DNA from: Candidatus Trichorickettsia mobilis
GTDB taxonomy: Bacteria; Pseudomonadota; Alphaproteobacteria; Rickettsiales; Rickettsiaceae
DNA length: 64,000 nucleotides
Reading direction: 5' to 3'
Assembly: GCF_034366785.1 (NCBI RefSeq)
Contig: NZ_CP112932.1
Span: 248,001 to 312,000, forward strand
Within the stretch, counting starts at the first letter, position 1; each line of letters begins with the position of its first letter. The translations under genes and the position numbers were made by a program. A model generated the notes under the pieces. That model was not told the origin of the DNA and did not search any database. It saw only the letters and a program-made list of their open reading frames with translations. Positions 49,601-56,500 of the stretch are shown in pieces.

Positions 49601-49788
49601 GAATATTCTAATTCATCGAGATAAGTATAGGACTGAGTATTAGACTTATTTATTATACGTAAATGACAAAGTTTTTGGTATACCTCACTATTATGCTCTT
49701 CTAAGAATTCTAAAAAGACTTGATCTAGCTCGTATAACTTTACTAAACTAGATAAATCATCAAAAATAAAACCAAAAGCTAGTTGCAC
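46645..49788 (-). CDS. Fused iron-sulfur flavoprotein oxidoreductase (GltD-like plus PyrK-like)
   Basis: The 1,047-aa protein joins several domains. Residues 1-220 are helical and unassigned. Cysteine clusters follow (C231-x2-C234 and later CNDCSKAC near 300), suited to iron-sulfur binding as in glutamate synthase small subunits. A FAD domain comes next with VVGLGPAGFSLAHYLL (~360), then a second nucleotide site VIGCGLTAIDAA (~533). The last third is a ferredoxin-reductase type FAD/NAD domain (FRPGQFFRLQNY, LIGGGLGNAVLFS), with a terminal GICGQCIQPVL cysteine cluster as in dihydroorotate dehydrogenase electron transfer subunits. The parts fit an electron-transfer enzyme like NfnAB or GltD, but the partner and substrate are unknown. 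It is translated with trmJ. Confidence 0.8.
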   Translation of the reverse strand: MQLAFGFIFDDLSSLVKLYELDQVFLEFLEEHNSEVYQKLCHLRIINKSNTQSYTYLDELEYSNLLLDLAPILENFLAQLFFIEPEITKSRFEHIKFNSIYQCKRKFIQRFAIKKYPKASINSIDIVNVTNTLNQLIRAELTPIIFATHVNEWLLDPKKYVDALDIAAQYAAWMVHTNNEHILFQLPKSVNQAELIDQDKIAQYKKHIRIGFDYTNTELTLDNALNNAHYCIYCHKQGKDSCSKGLYNKITEVKTSQDGCPLKQKISEMNYLKAHGLNLAALAVIVIDNPMVAATGHRICNDCSKACIYQKQDAVNIPIIETDILQMVLALPYGLEIYLLLTRWNPLKLDNFLPKAPTGYNVLVVGLGPAGFSLAHYLLNDGHNVTAIDGQKIMPLPFDLQLPIKDWHEYTQNLSERVPQGFGGVVEYGITARWDKNNLIILRLILERRSNFKAYGGVRFGSNITGEQAFAYGFDHIALCVGAGAPKVLKLENGLAKGVKTAADFLMTLQAGGAYHKDSLTNLMIRMPVAVIGCGLTAIDAAVEALNYYPLQVEKFLRKYEQLNKQFSTEIIEQDWTMEDRLIAQEFITHAQLFRAARSQVEVQNILDSLGGVTIYYRGSLNDSAAYKLNHEELMHSMAAGVKFREHMNPVKVNLDRYNYLQSVEFKQQHIRFLVSVKTMLIAIGTGDYIDSDILIKSNKYSYFGDCNPEFAGSVVKALASSKYGYASVTSGLQQASPSFGGDYQKFTSYLDNILLSKVSQVNILTKNIVELIIHAPTAAQNFRPGQFFRLQNYTAKVAQAFEPLALTGAYVDLAQGLISLIILAVGHSSGLCKFIKAGDKVSLMGPTGLATEIIKNSNVVLIGGGLGNAVLFSVGQALRANGCNVIYIAGYKNETDRFYAEKIEEAANTVIWCCENDILTVNRVDDISIKGTVIDGLREYNAKKSDNIVDRIICIGSSSMMLAVRNIKNELFGSSCKLICSINSSMQCMMKGICGQCIQPVLDERNYIFACACQDQDADIVDFEVLRNRLQQNSLLEKIMFFENNL

Positions 49789-49821
49789 TGTTATATAATA
49801 ATGTCAAAAATTAGTATAGCA

Positions 49822-49990
49822 TGAGTGTTTACAAATTTTTAAGTTTGAACGTTAGTATGCACATATAGCGTATAAATAAAGAGTTGAAAAATGCAGTGCG
49901 TATAGCCTTGAATAGAGTAAGTCATGCTGAACTCGCTTTAGCATCTCGTCAGGAGCTTGCAAGATACTGAAACGAGTCCAGCATGACAAA
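49822..49990. repeat. Spacer repeat and GTCATGCTGAACTCG hairpin
   Basis: The 28-bp repeat beginning ACAAATTTTTAAG (49831-49858) is identical to 31443-31470. GTCATGCTGAACTCG (49921-49935) is inverted with one extra base as CGAGTCCAGCATGAC (49973-49987), giving a 15-bp near-perfect stem. No gene is seen in this spacer. Confidence 0.65.
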
Positions 49991-50056
49991 CATTTTTACC
50001 AACTTTTCATTAGACCTCTGACATAAACCACAAAAGAGTCAGGATAAACTAGATCC

Positions 50057-51607
50057 TTAATCTACTTCATCAAGCTTCAACTGATTTCCAATTACTTCAA
50101 CAGGCATTGGTTCCTCAATAAAATTATTATCACGCGTCTGGAATAATAAAGTTTTAATATATTCTGCTGCATTTTTTTCTTCTTGAAAAGCCCGCTTCCA
50201 TTCCTCTGCCATTAATGCAGATAGTTCAGAATGAACAGTTACCACATCCTGTTTACAAGCGAAACCAACACCGTCAATCTTTATTGAATATCCTTGCTCC
50301 TGTAAATGATATTTTTTAAATACCTCATCGGCCTCACGTTGAGCCGCTATTGTCATCCGTTCAATATAAGGATTATTGGTTTGAAATAAAATTACAAATT
50401 CTTTTTGTATCCCATAAGTTCCTTGCAAAATCTGCTTTACTAAAAACTCTGCTGCATCACGAACTGTTGTAGCTGTAGTCGGACGCTGAAACTCAAATGC
50501 CTCAGTATCAATAATCTCAAAATCTAAGTCTAAATATTTTTTAAATAAGTCCTGAGCCATTATGGTTTCAGTTAACTTACGCTTTTCTTCTGGAGCATAA
50601 TTAGGATAAAGCCGTCCTGGCGACCTACCAGTAGGGCAGTCTTCCTTAGTTTCATATCTTATAAATGGACGTAATTCATTTAATTTAATACCCGATTGCT
50701 CTGCCAGATATTGTATGTATTCAACTCCCTCTTGTTCTGCTTCTTTTTTATTACCAGCAGTAACTAATATATCAATAGCATCAATATTTAGTGATTTTGT
50801 TGTGTCAAATATATCTTTTAATTTATAGGACATACCGTCTATATTTGCCCATAATTCCCTATTACCAGCTAGGATTAATGTACCATTTTTAATTACAATT
50901 TTCTTCTGGTTTAAAATATATTCGTAATCCTTCAACCTAGCTAATAATCCTGGTCGTGATGCCCCAGCAATCCACGCCACATCATACTCTTTAAATTTTG
51001 GCAATTCTCTATTAATCAACCCAACTAGTGTTGCTTCTTTGATATATTCATGACGGAAAACTTCCATCCAATTCTGCTTAATTAATTCATTACGCTCTTG
51101 ACCTTTATCTCGATTAAAAGCATGTTGAGAAATATATAATAATAAATCCATCCACTGCTGACAGTGAAGAGGTACTGCGGTAAAATGTTGATATAATAAG
51201 TCTGGTTGAAACTCTGCATAATTTTTCTGATTAGCTGATGCCTGTTTAATAGCATGCGTTAGCGCAAGAAATACTTCCTTTTTGTTGGTTATGCTTTGAA
51301 CGTGATTAACATCTTGCCACAATTTCTCTGGCGTCAAGTACCCGGCCATATAAAAAATACGCAAAACTGCTTCTTCTTGCTGCTTAACCGTTATTAACCG
51401 CTCTCCATCTTGACGGTCCTTAAACCCTAATTTTAAGAAAGCATCATCAAGTTGAACTAATTGTTGCGCTAATTGATATGCATATGAATATGGGTTAAGC
51501 ACCATAAAAGCTAAAGGAAAAGAACACAAAAGATATTTATATGGGAATGAATTATATAATAAGGAGAAGGAAGGAAGAAAATTTTTCTTTTTCATTGCTT
51601 TAATCAT
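50057..51607 (-). CDS. Unknown exported or anchored 516-aa protein
   Basis: I do not recognise a firm family. The N-terminus has a hydrophobic segment at about residues 25-43 (YLLCSFPLAFMVLNPYSYA), a signal peptide or anchor. The rest is soluble and mixed alpha/beta. Segments such as VAWIAGASRPGLLARLKDYEYIL, IVIKNGTLILAGNRELW and TTVRDAAEFLVKQI with VILFQTNNPYIERMTIAAQREAD recall the order of the DUF218/YdcF fold. There, an early GxxxxR loop and a late residue-pair loop flank the active site. That match is weak. It stands alone between spacers with no operon partner. Confidence 0.55.
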   Translation of the reverse strand: MIKAMKKKNFLPSFSLLYNSFPYKYLLCSFPLAFMVLNPYSYAYQLAQQLVQLDDAFLKLGFKDRQDGERLITVKQQEEAVLRIFYMAGYLTPEKLWQDVNHVQSITNKKEVFLALTHAIKQASANQKNYAEFQPDLLYQHFTAVPLHCQQWMDLLLYISQHAFNRDKGQERNELIKQNWMEVFRHEYIKEATLVGLINRELPKFKEYDVAWIAGASRPGLLARLKDYEYILNQKKIVIKNGTLILAGNRELWANIDGMSYKLKDIFDTTKSLNIDAIDILVTAGNKKEAEQEGVEYIQYLAEQSGIKLNELRPFIRYETKEDCPTGRSPGRLYPNYAPEEKRKLTETIMAQDLFKKYLDLDFEIIDTEAFEFQRPTTATTVRDAAEFLVKQILQGTYGIQKEFVILFQTNNPYIERMTIAAQREADEVFKKYHLQEQGYSIKIDGVGFACKQDVVTVHSELSALMAEEWKRAFQEEKNAAEYIKTLLFQTRDNNFIEEPMPVEVIGNQLKLDEVD

Positions 51608-51750
51608 TTAATAAGATATATATAGCCCGTAAATAAAAAATTGTCACAATTCGTCGTTACACGCGCCGTAGGCGCTCAGCCCAGACGTCTTTTGACTGCC
51701 ACTTGTCATTTACTCGTAGCATATCACCAGTATACCGAGTCCACGTCTAC

Positions 51751-52203
51751 TTATTTGTTGCCTATAGAATACATTATCTTACCAATCAGAGACTCTATAT
51801 TAATTGCAGATTGAGTATATTTAATTTGTTCATTATTAGCCAAATGCTCATCTTCTGAGCCTGGAGTAATTGCAATATACTTATTACCTATAATACCACT
51901 AGTTGATACTGCTGCTTGTGAATCTTTAGGTAATTTTACATCTGAGTTTATTAAAAAATATGCTATCGCATAAAAATTATCCTTATCTAACTCTATGGTT
52001 TTTACTGTACCAACTTTAATTCCTGCAATCATTATATCGCTACCATCAACTATTCCTTCAATATTCTGAAATCGTGCTTTTAAAAGATAATACTCTTTGC
52101 CTATTGCATCTCCCCTGTTAACATTAATTGCAAAAACAATAAAAGTTATAGCTATAGCTATAACTCCTGCTCCAACTAGAGTTTCTAAAATATTTTGTTT
52201 CAT
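51751..52203 (-). CDS. mlaD: MlaD family phospholipid transport protein
   Basis: The protein is 150 aa from the ATG of MKQNILETL, placed 2 bp after the NDUFA12 stop. A longer frame start lies inside that gene and is less likely. It has a membrane anchor (about residues 8-28) and one MCE domain with YYLLKARFQNIEGIVDGSDIMIAGIKVGTV and AAVSTSGIIGNKYIAI. MlaD is the periplasmic hexamer of the MlaFEDB lipid-transport machine between inner and outer membrane. In alphaproteobacteria it commonly follows NDUFA12, as seen here. Confidence 0.9.
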   Translation of the reverse strand: MKQNILETLVGAGVIAIAITFIVFAINVNRGDAIGKEYYLLKARFQNIEGIVDGSDIMIAGIKVGTVKTIELDKDNFYAIAYFLINSDVKLPKDSQAAVSTSGIIGNKYIAITPGSEDEHLANNEQIKYTQSAINIESLIGKIMYSIGNK

Positions 52204-52204
52204 A

Positions 52205-52549
52205 TTATTTCGGTTGCCACTTTTTATAATCAGCCGATACTTTCTTTCTAACCTGAGCACCGGCCAATGGATAATATGCTAGCTTAGAGCCAGTAAGATT
52301 AGGCAAATGATCTTGTTGCCAAATAAAATTATTTGCCGAAGCAGCTGGTATTTCATCTGTAGTATAATGTAGCCAAGCATGCCATAATGGTGGTATTTTT
52401 GAAGGTTCAGCCCTACCCTTATATATTACATATCTTTTTTTATGACCTAATGAATCAACTTTATTACCTTCATAATATTTGTTACCAAATTGATCAGTAC
52501 CCACTAGTTTGTAACAAACTTCAATCACAAGTTTATTTAATGCTGACAT
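52205..52549 (-). CDS. NDUFA12-type complex I subunit
   Basis: The 114-aa protein has the NDUFA12/B17.2 signature: LVGTDQFGNKYYEGNKVDSLGHKKRYVIYKG, then PPLWHAWLHYTTDEIPA, and a C-terminal ending in LTGSKLAYYPLAGAQVRKKVSADYKKWQP-like residues. It is an accessory subunit of NADH:ubiquinone oxidoreductase shared by mitochondria and alphaproteobacteria. It overlaps rnhA by 13 bp and precedes mlaD, a typical arrangement. The family name is firm, the exact structural role less so. Confidence 0.92.
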   Translation of the reverse strand: MSALNKLVIEVCYKLVGTDQFGNKYYEGNKVDSLGHKKRYVIYKGRAEPSKIPPLWHAWLHYTTDEIPAASANNFIWQQDHLPNLTGSKLAYYPLAGAQVRKKVSADYKKWQPK

Positions 52550-53004
52550 TTTAATACCCTGATTGCCATTTCTTTACCTTGATTTGCGAGTCTATCGGCA
52601 ATTTCATTACCAATATTATTAGAGTGTCCTCTAACCCAATGCCACGTTATATTATTATATTTACCTAGCTCTAAATATAATTGTTGCCACAAATCAGAGT
52701 TTTTTACAAGCTTATTAGTAGTCGTACACCAATTATTTTTGATCCACTTATGTATCCACTGTGTTATACCAAGTTGAACATATTTACTATCAGTATAGAT
52801 TTCAATATCACATGTACATGTTTTTAAAGTTCTCAATGCTTCAATTGCCGCTTTTATTTCCATACGATTATTAGTAGTTTGCAACTCATGACCAAAGATT
52901 TCTTTAATATTGCTTCCATACTGCAACATGACTCCCCAACCTCCAGGCCCAGGATTGCCGGCACAAGCACCATCAGTATATATACGCAATATGTTTGCTT
53001 TCAA
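52537..53004 (-). CDS. rnhA: Ribonuclease HI
   Basis: The 155-aa enzyme has the catalytic acidic residues in their usual places: Asp11 in IYTDGACAGNPGPGGWG, Glu49 in NNRMEIKAA, Asp72 in IYTDSKYV, and the late Asp in GNEIADRLAN. It degrades RNA in RNA-DNA hybrids, mainly during replication. It overlaps the NDUFA12 gene and starts 1 bp after sspB, so it belongs to the sspB-rnhA-NDUFA12-mlaD operon. Confidence 0.96.
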   Translation of the reverse strand: MKANILRIYTDGACAGNPGPGGWGVMLQYGSNIKEIFGHELQTTNNRMEIKAAIEALRTLKTCTCDIEIYTDSKYVQLGITQWIHKWIKNNWCTTTNKLVKNSDLWQQLYLELGKYNNITWHWVRGHSNNIGNEIADRLANQGKEMAIRVLKCQH

Positions 53005-53005
53005 A

Positions 53006-53485
53006 TTACAATTTCTTCTTATTACGAAATTTATCCAATACGATCACATTATCCGTGGATTCTTTTACGTTATTAACGTTGTCACCACTATTTACAAAAT
53101 TCTCTTGTATAGCTGATTCATCTGATAAATCTATATTCTCAGGATACTTAAATTGTAAGCTAAATTTAGTACTTGGATCTACAAACCCTGTTATAGCACG
53201 AAACGGTACTTTAATATGTTCATGAATTCCATCAAAACTTATACCTACAGAAAAATTATTAGATTCTACTATCAAATTATCAAATTGATGTTGTAATACT
53301 ACGGTAATCTCTCGCCGATAACGTTGCTTCATTCTTGCAGATAACCGTACTAACGGATCTTGAGTGTTAAATGAGATATACAAGCTATGATCGCCTTGCA
53401 ACCCTTCATTTTGAACCTGTAGCAACACTTTTTTTATAACCTCAAGCATGGCTTCATCAAGAAATTTTTGGTAATTAACAGTCAT
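53006..53485 (-). CDS. sspB: ClpXP adaptor SspB (alphaproteobacterial type)
   Basis: The 159-aa protein has the alpha-type SspB layout: an N-terminal helix, a beta-sandwich substrate domain (DHSLYISFNTQDPLVRLSARMKQRY, ITVVLQHQFDNLIVE, FSVGISFDGIHEHIKVPFRAITGFVDPS) and a flexible, acidic tail ending in a basic segment (VIVLDKFRNKK) that would reach ClpX. SspB delivers tmRNA-tagged proteins to ClpXP by binding the AND-type start of the tag. The tmRNA gene lies only about 330 bp upstream on the same strand. This is a neat functional pairing. Confidence 0.92.
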   Translation of the reverse strand: MTVNYQKFLDEAMLEVIKKVLLQVQNEGLQGDHSLYISFNTQDPLVRLSARMKQRYRREITVVLQHQFDNLIVESNNFSVGISFDGIHEHIKVPFRAITGFVDPSTKFSLQFKYPENIDLSDESAIQENFVNSGDNVNNVKESTDNVIVLDKFRNKKKL

Positions 53486-53810
53486 ATTAACGATATATTA
53501 AGAAAAGATATATTTTTTAAAGTGTTGTAGAAACTGGTAACCAGACCTCTCTCTAATATTCACCAGAATTAGAGTTTAGAGATGACTAGTGCACTTGAAT
53601 AATAAACGTCCATGTATAATAGGTCGAAGATATTACTCAACATAATTTAAAAAATTCTTAAAGCCTATCAGATCAGTGCATCTAAGAGGTAATTTTGTTG
53701 TCAAAACGCAGGCGAAGTTCCGAAACAAACTTATGTACGCTGCGGCACTCGACTTCGTTCTTTCTAAAAACCCTCTCTTATATCTACTGATCTCACAAGC
53801 TCTTAAACAA
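53486..53810. repeat. Spacer with a family B element
   Basis: A family B element spans 53658-53805 (148 bp). Its ends are AAAGCCTATCAGATCAGTG and, inverted, TACTGATCTCACAAGCTCT, and the interior begins GTAATTTTGTTGTCAAAACG like the copy at 60340-60490. It separates ssrA from sspB. Nothing else is seen before 53658. Confidence 0.8.
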
Positions 53811-53814
53811 CCAA

Positions 53815-54115
53815 AAAAGATTCGGTAGAGCGGGGCTTTTCTGTTGCCCGGATAAACCCCAACCGCGTAGTGTTAAGCAGCAGCTGCTGCAAAACCTACA
53901 GAACGATTATTATCGTTTGCATTTGTTGTTTTGACCCAAAAAATCTAAATAATTAGACTTTCAGCGGAATCATACTGAGCAAAAATCATTCCTTTATTAA
54001 GCACGTCGATCCTATTTCGCCCCCAAAAACAGATTAATGGTGGAGGCGCCGGGTACCGCCCCCGAGTCCGCAACTTTTATTTCAAATAACGTTTATTGCT
54101 ATAGCCGTAAAACCA
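53815..54115 (-). ncRNA. ssrA: Two-piece (circularly permuted) tmRNA, SsrA
   Basis: On the minus strand the acceptor piece comes first and ends in CGCCTCCACCA (CCA at 54038-54040). A 13-base spacer follows, and the coding piece starts GGGGGCGAAATAGGATCGAC at 54024. GGGGGCG pairs with CGCCUCC as a 7-bp acceptor stem with one G-U pair, which proves the permuted order. The tag frame is 53876-53920 with TAA at 53873-53875 and reads ANDNNRSVGFAAAAA. ANDNN is the usual alphaproteobacterial tag start. tmRNA rescues stalled ribosomes and tags products for ClpXP. The outer 5' and 3' ends are approximate. Confidence 0.93.
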
Positions 54116-54127
54116 CGACAATAATTA

Positions 54128-54155
54128 TTATTACATATTTTTATCTGGAAAGCAA
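54128..54155 (-). promoter_or_regulatory. Candidate promoter of ssrA
   Basis: On the minus strand TTGCTT (54150-54155) and TAATAA (54128-54133) are separated by 16 bases. They would start transcription near 54121, just ahead of the acceptor piece. The -10 is imperfect, so this is a reasonable candidate only. Confidence 0.45.
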
Positions 54156-54246
54156 AAACTTAGTATCTTATTTTATAATAAAAAATACTCACTAAACTTT
54201 ACTAATAAAAATCTATAGAACAGCAAATAATATTTATTATTTATCA

Positions 54247-54315
54247 TTGACATAGCGTATTGTACAATGCATAACTAAAAGATCGGAAGCCACTTCGGTA
54301 ATCTACCGGTGTGAA
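54247..54315 (+). other. Possible short promoter and hairpin, unknown
   Basis: TTGACA (54247-54252) has CATAAC 17 bases later. A hairpin follows at about 54291-54313, with CGGTA / TACCG and further pairs on both sides making a 10-bp stem with one mismatch and a three-base loop. It could be a small RNA or a leader. The stretch is not otherwise explained. There is no gene-like frame. Confidence 0.25.
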
Positions 54316-54352
54316 TGATTTGACACTAAAATAGAATTATAGACTATACTTG

Positions 54353-54524
54353 GAGAGCGTTCAATGAATCATAAGTGTCAAGTTAAGAAAAATTAGTAGA
54401 TGTGAATTGTCTGAGCTAAGGAGTTCTCACGTCTGAGCTGAGACGCAGTCGAGTCTGATGATTTGACGATGTTCATATCGTCTCTTTTTCCTTAGCTTGT
54501 GCATATGCTTTATTGAACACTCTC
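54353..54524. repeat. Family A palindromic element
   Basis: The ends GAGAGCGTTCAATGAATC and, inverted, GCTTTATTGAACACTCTC are followed inward by GTCAAGTTAAGAAAAA facing TTTTTCCTTAGCTTGTG. The interior has a GTCTGAGCTGAGACG-type segment. It lies just before the cupredoxin gene and leaves its promoter region short. Confidence 0.8.
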
Positions 54525-54569
54525 TAATAGTTGTAATTTCTTAATTTTAAGATTATACTTTGTACATGT

Positions 54570-54908
54570 ATGAATAAATATTTTTGGCGTTTAATAGTAT
54601 CATTATCATTATCAATATACTCCCCCATAATTATTGGCGCTAATTTTTTAGAATACAATATTTCAATTGAGAATCATTATTTCCAACCTTCTATTATAGA
54701 AATACCTGCAGGTCAAAAGATACGTCTTACGGTATGTAACAATGATAAGACAATAGAAGAATTCGAGAGCATAGATTTAAAGCGCGAGAAAATTATACCT
54801 AGCCATACCTGCGTGCATATAATACTTGCTCCTTTAAAACCAGGAAAATACAATTTTATGGGAGAATTTCACCAAGACACTGCTAATGGTCATATAATAG
54901 TAAAGTAA
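54570..54908 (+). CDS. Periplasmic cupredoxin-like protein beside the iron permease
   Basis: The 112-aa protein has a signal sequence (about residues 1-24) and one cupredoxin-like domain: YNISIENHYFQPSIIEIPAGQKIRLTVCNN and later HTCVHIILAPLKPGKYNFMGEFHQDT. In FtrABCD- and EfeO-type systems such a periplasmic domain oxidises or hands over iron to an FTR1 permease. The permease gene begins 21 bp downstream, which supports the role. The fold is recognisable. The metal (copper or iron) and the ligand set are inferred from His, Cys and Met residues near the end. Confidence 0.7.
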   Translation: MNKYFWRLIVSLSLSIYSPIIIGANFLEYNISIENHYFQPSIIEIPAGQKIRLTVCNNDKTIEEFESIDLKREKIIPSHTCVHIILAPLKPGKYNFMGEFHQDTANGHIIVK

Positions 54909-54929
54909 ATAATGAAATAGTAGGATAGT

Positions 54930-55754
54930 GTGTTTAGAATTGCTGTTATCATTTTTCGGGAAAGTCTAGAAATTGCTCTTATACTTGGCATTTTGATGGC
55001 TGTTACTAAAAAAATAGAAAATTCACGGGTGCATATTATTGCTGGAGTTATGCTCGGAGTAGTTATAGCTTCATTATTTGCATTCCTTACCAAAACAATC
55101 TCACTCTCATTTAGTGGAATGGGAGATGAAATAGTTAATTCAACTATAATTTTAGTCACTGTGGTTATGATTAGCTGTACTATTGTCTGGATGCAAGGCT
55201 TTGCCAATAAAATGAAACAGGATTTTGAAAATTTATCAACAGCAATTAGTAGCGGCACTACTAGCCGTTTCGTGTTAACCACAATTGTGGCTACTACCAT
55301 CCTAAGAGAAGGAGTAGAAATCATGTTATGTGTTTATAGTATCGCTTCAATGGAACAAGTAGATATGGATGAGTATTTATTTGGTCTTGCTCTAGGATCA
55401 GCTACCGGCTTATCATCTGGTATTTTAATATATTGGGGATTGCTCAAATTGGCAAAAAAATATTTGTTTAAAATATCTTCGGTATTATTAATGTTTATTG
55501 CTGCCGGGCTTGCTAGTGAGGCCGCTGGCATTTTAACTTCGTCTGGGATTATTGAGATATTTTCTGATGAGCTATGGGACAGTAACTGGCTTGTTGACGA
55601 CAGAAGTGTTACCGGTCAAATGTTAAAAGCTGTCACAGGATACACCGCAAGACCTAATGGTATGCAAATTATATTTTACTTTTCTACATTATTTTCAATA
55701 GGAGTTTTGATACTGTTACAACAAAAACTGTATGCAAAAGCTAAAACTAAATAG
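54930..55754 (+). CDS. FTR1 family iron permease
   Basis: The 274-aa protein starts at GTG and has about seven membrane segments. It carries two R-E-x-x-E motifs, RESLE near residue 10 (FRESLEIALILGIL) and REGVE near residue 130 (ILREGVEIMLCVYS), the hallmark of FTR1/EfeU ferric or ferrous iron importers. It is preceded by the cupredoxin gene and followed after 9 bp by yciB. The usual EfeO M75 domain and EfeB peroxidase are absent, so this would be a minimal uptake system. Confidence 0.9.
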   Translation: MFRIAVIIFRESLEIALILGILMAVTKKIENSRVHIIAGVMLGVVIASLFAFLTKTISLSFSGMGDEIVNSTIILVTVVMISCTIVWMQGFANKMKQDFENLSTAISSGTTSRFVLTTIVATTILREGVEIMLCVYSIASMEQVDMDEYLFGLALGSATGLSSGILIYWGLLKLAKKYLFKISSVLLMFIAAGLASEAAGILTSSGIIEIFSDELWDSNWLVDDRSVTGQMLKAVTGYTARPNGMQIIFYFSTLFSIGVLILLQQKLYAKAKTK

Positions 55755-55763
55755 AGGAAAAAT

Positions 55764-56312
55764 ATGCTGAAATTCTTATCAGAATTCGGTCCTTTAGCTG
55801 CTTTTCTTATAGGTTATATTTATGGTAACGGCATGAGAGATGCAGCTCTTTATATGTTGCTTTCATCAATGATTGGTATCACCATTTGCTATATCTTTGA
55901 GAGAAAATTTTATACATTTTCATTAGTATCATTTGGTATATTATTCGTTTCAGCTATTGCTACCTTAATCAGTGGTAATTCTATGTTTATTAAAATGAAA
56001 CCTACTATATTATATATAATTTTTTCTTGTACTCTTTGGATCACCGCAATAAAAAACCGCCCAGTAATGAAATCTGTGTTGAATAGCACCTTCAATTTAA
56101 AAGAAGAAAGCTGGAATATTCTAAGTTACCGATTCGCAGCCTTTTTCTTCTTTATGGCTATAATTAACGAATTAGTATGGCGAAATTTTGATGAACTATT
56201 TTGGGTAAAGTTCAAGGTATTTGGGGCAGTACCTTTAACTTTATTATTTATTTTACTCCAATTACCTTTCTTATTAAAAAATAAAATAAATGACGACACC
56301 AAAAAATCTTAA
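55764..56312 (+). CDS. yciB: Inner membrane protein YciB (IspZ, septation protein A)
   Basis: The 182-aa protein has five to six membrane segments and the YciB features FLSEFGPLAAFLIGYIYGNGM near the start, LWITAIKNRPVMKSVLNSTFNLKEESWNILSYRF in the middle and a terminal INELVWRNFDELFWVKFKVFGAVPLT. YciB is linked to septation, envelope integrity and membrane growth. It has an AGAGGAAAA ribosome site and follows the FTR1 gene closely, so they are likely co-transcribed. Confidence 0.9.
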   Translation: MLKFLSEFGPLAAFLIGYIYGNGMRDAALYMLLSSMIGITICYIFERKFYTFSLVSFGILFVSAIATLISGNSMFIKMKPTILYIIFSCTLWITAIKNRPVMKSVLNSTFNLKEESWNILSYRFAAFFFFMAIINELVWRNFDELFWVKFKVFGAVPLTLLFILLQLPFLLKNKINDDTKKS

Positions 56313-56500
56313 ATGTATCAAATTGTCATTGTGAGACCACAACGTTGCCGAAGCAATCCAGTCAATTTATTGACGCCGAGTTTTTTCTGAATTGCTTTAG
56401 ACAGAGCTGTTGCAATGACAAGGTGTGGTAGTTACTGTTTACATCATCTCTTTTCCTTAACTTGACACACAGGTTTCTACAAACACTCTCGAATTTTTAT
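56313..56500. repeat. Family A right part
   Basis: The interior GTCATTGTGAGACC...GAAGCAATCCAG (about 56325-56361) and the right end near 56445-56490 (CCTTAACTTGACACACAGG, then ACAAACACTCTCG) match family A. The left end is missing. It sits between yciB and radA. Confidence 0.65.

Noticed and set aside
54273-54315. A tRNA gene in the hairpin region
   Set aside because: There is only one stem, and no acceptor, anticodon or T-arm can be built.
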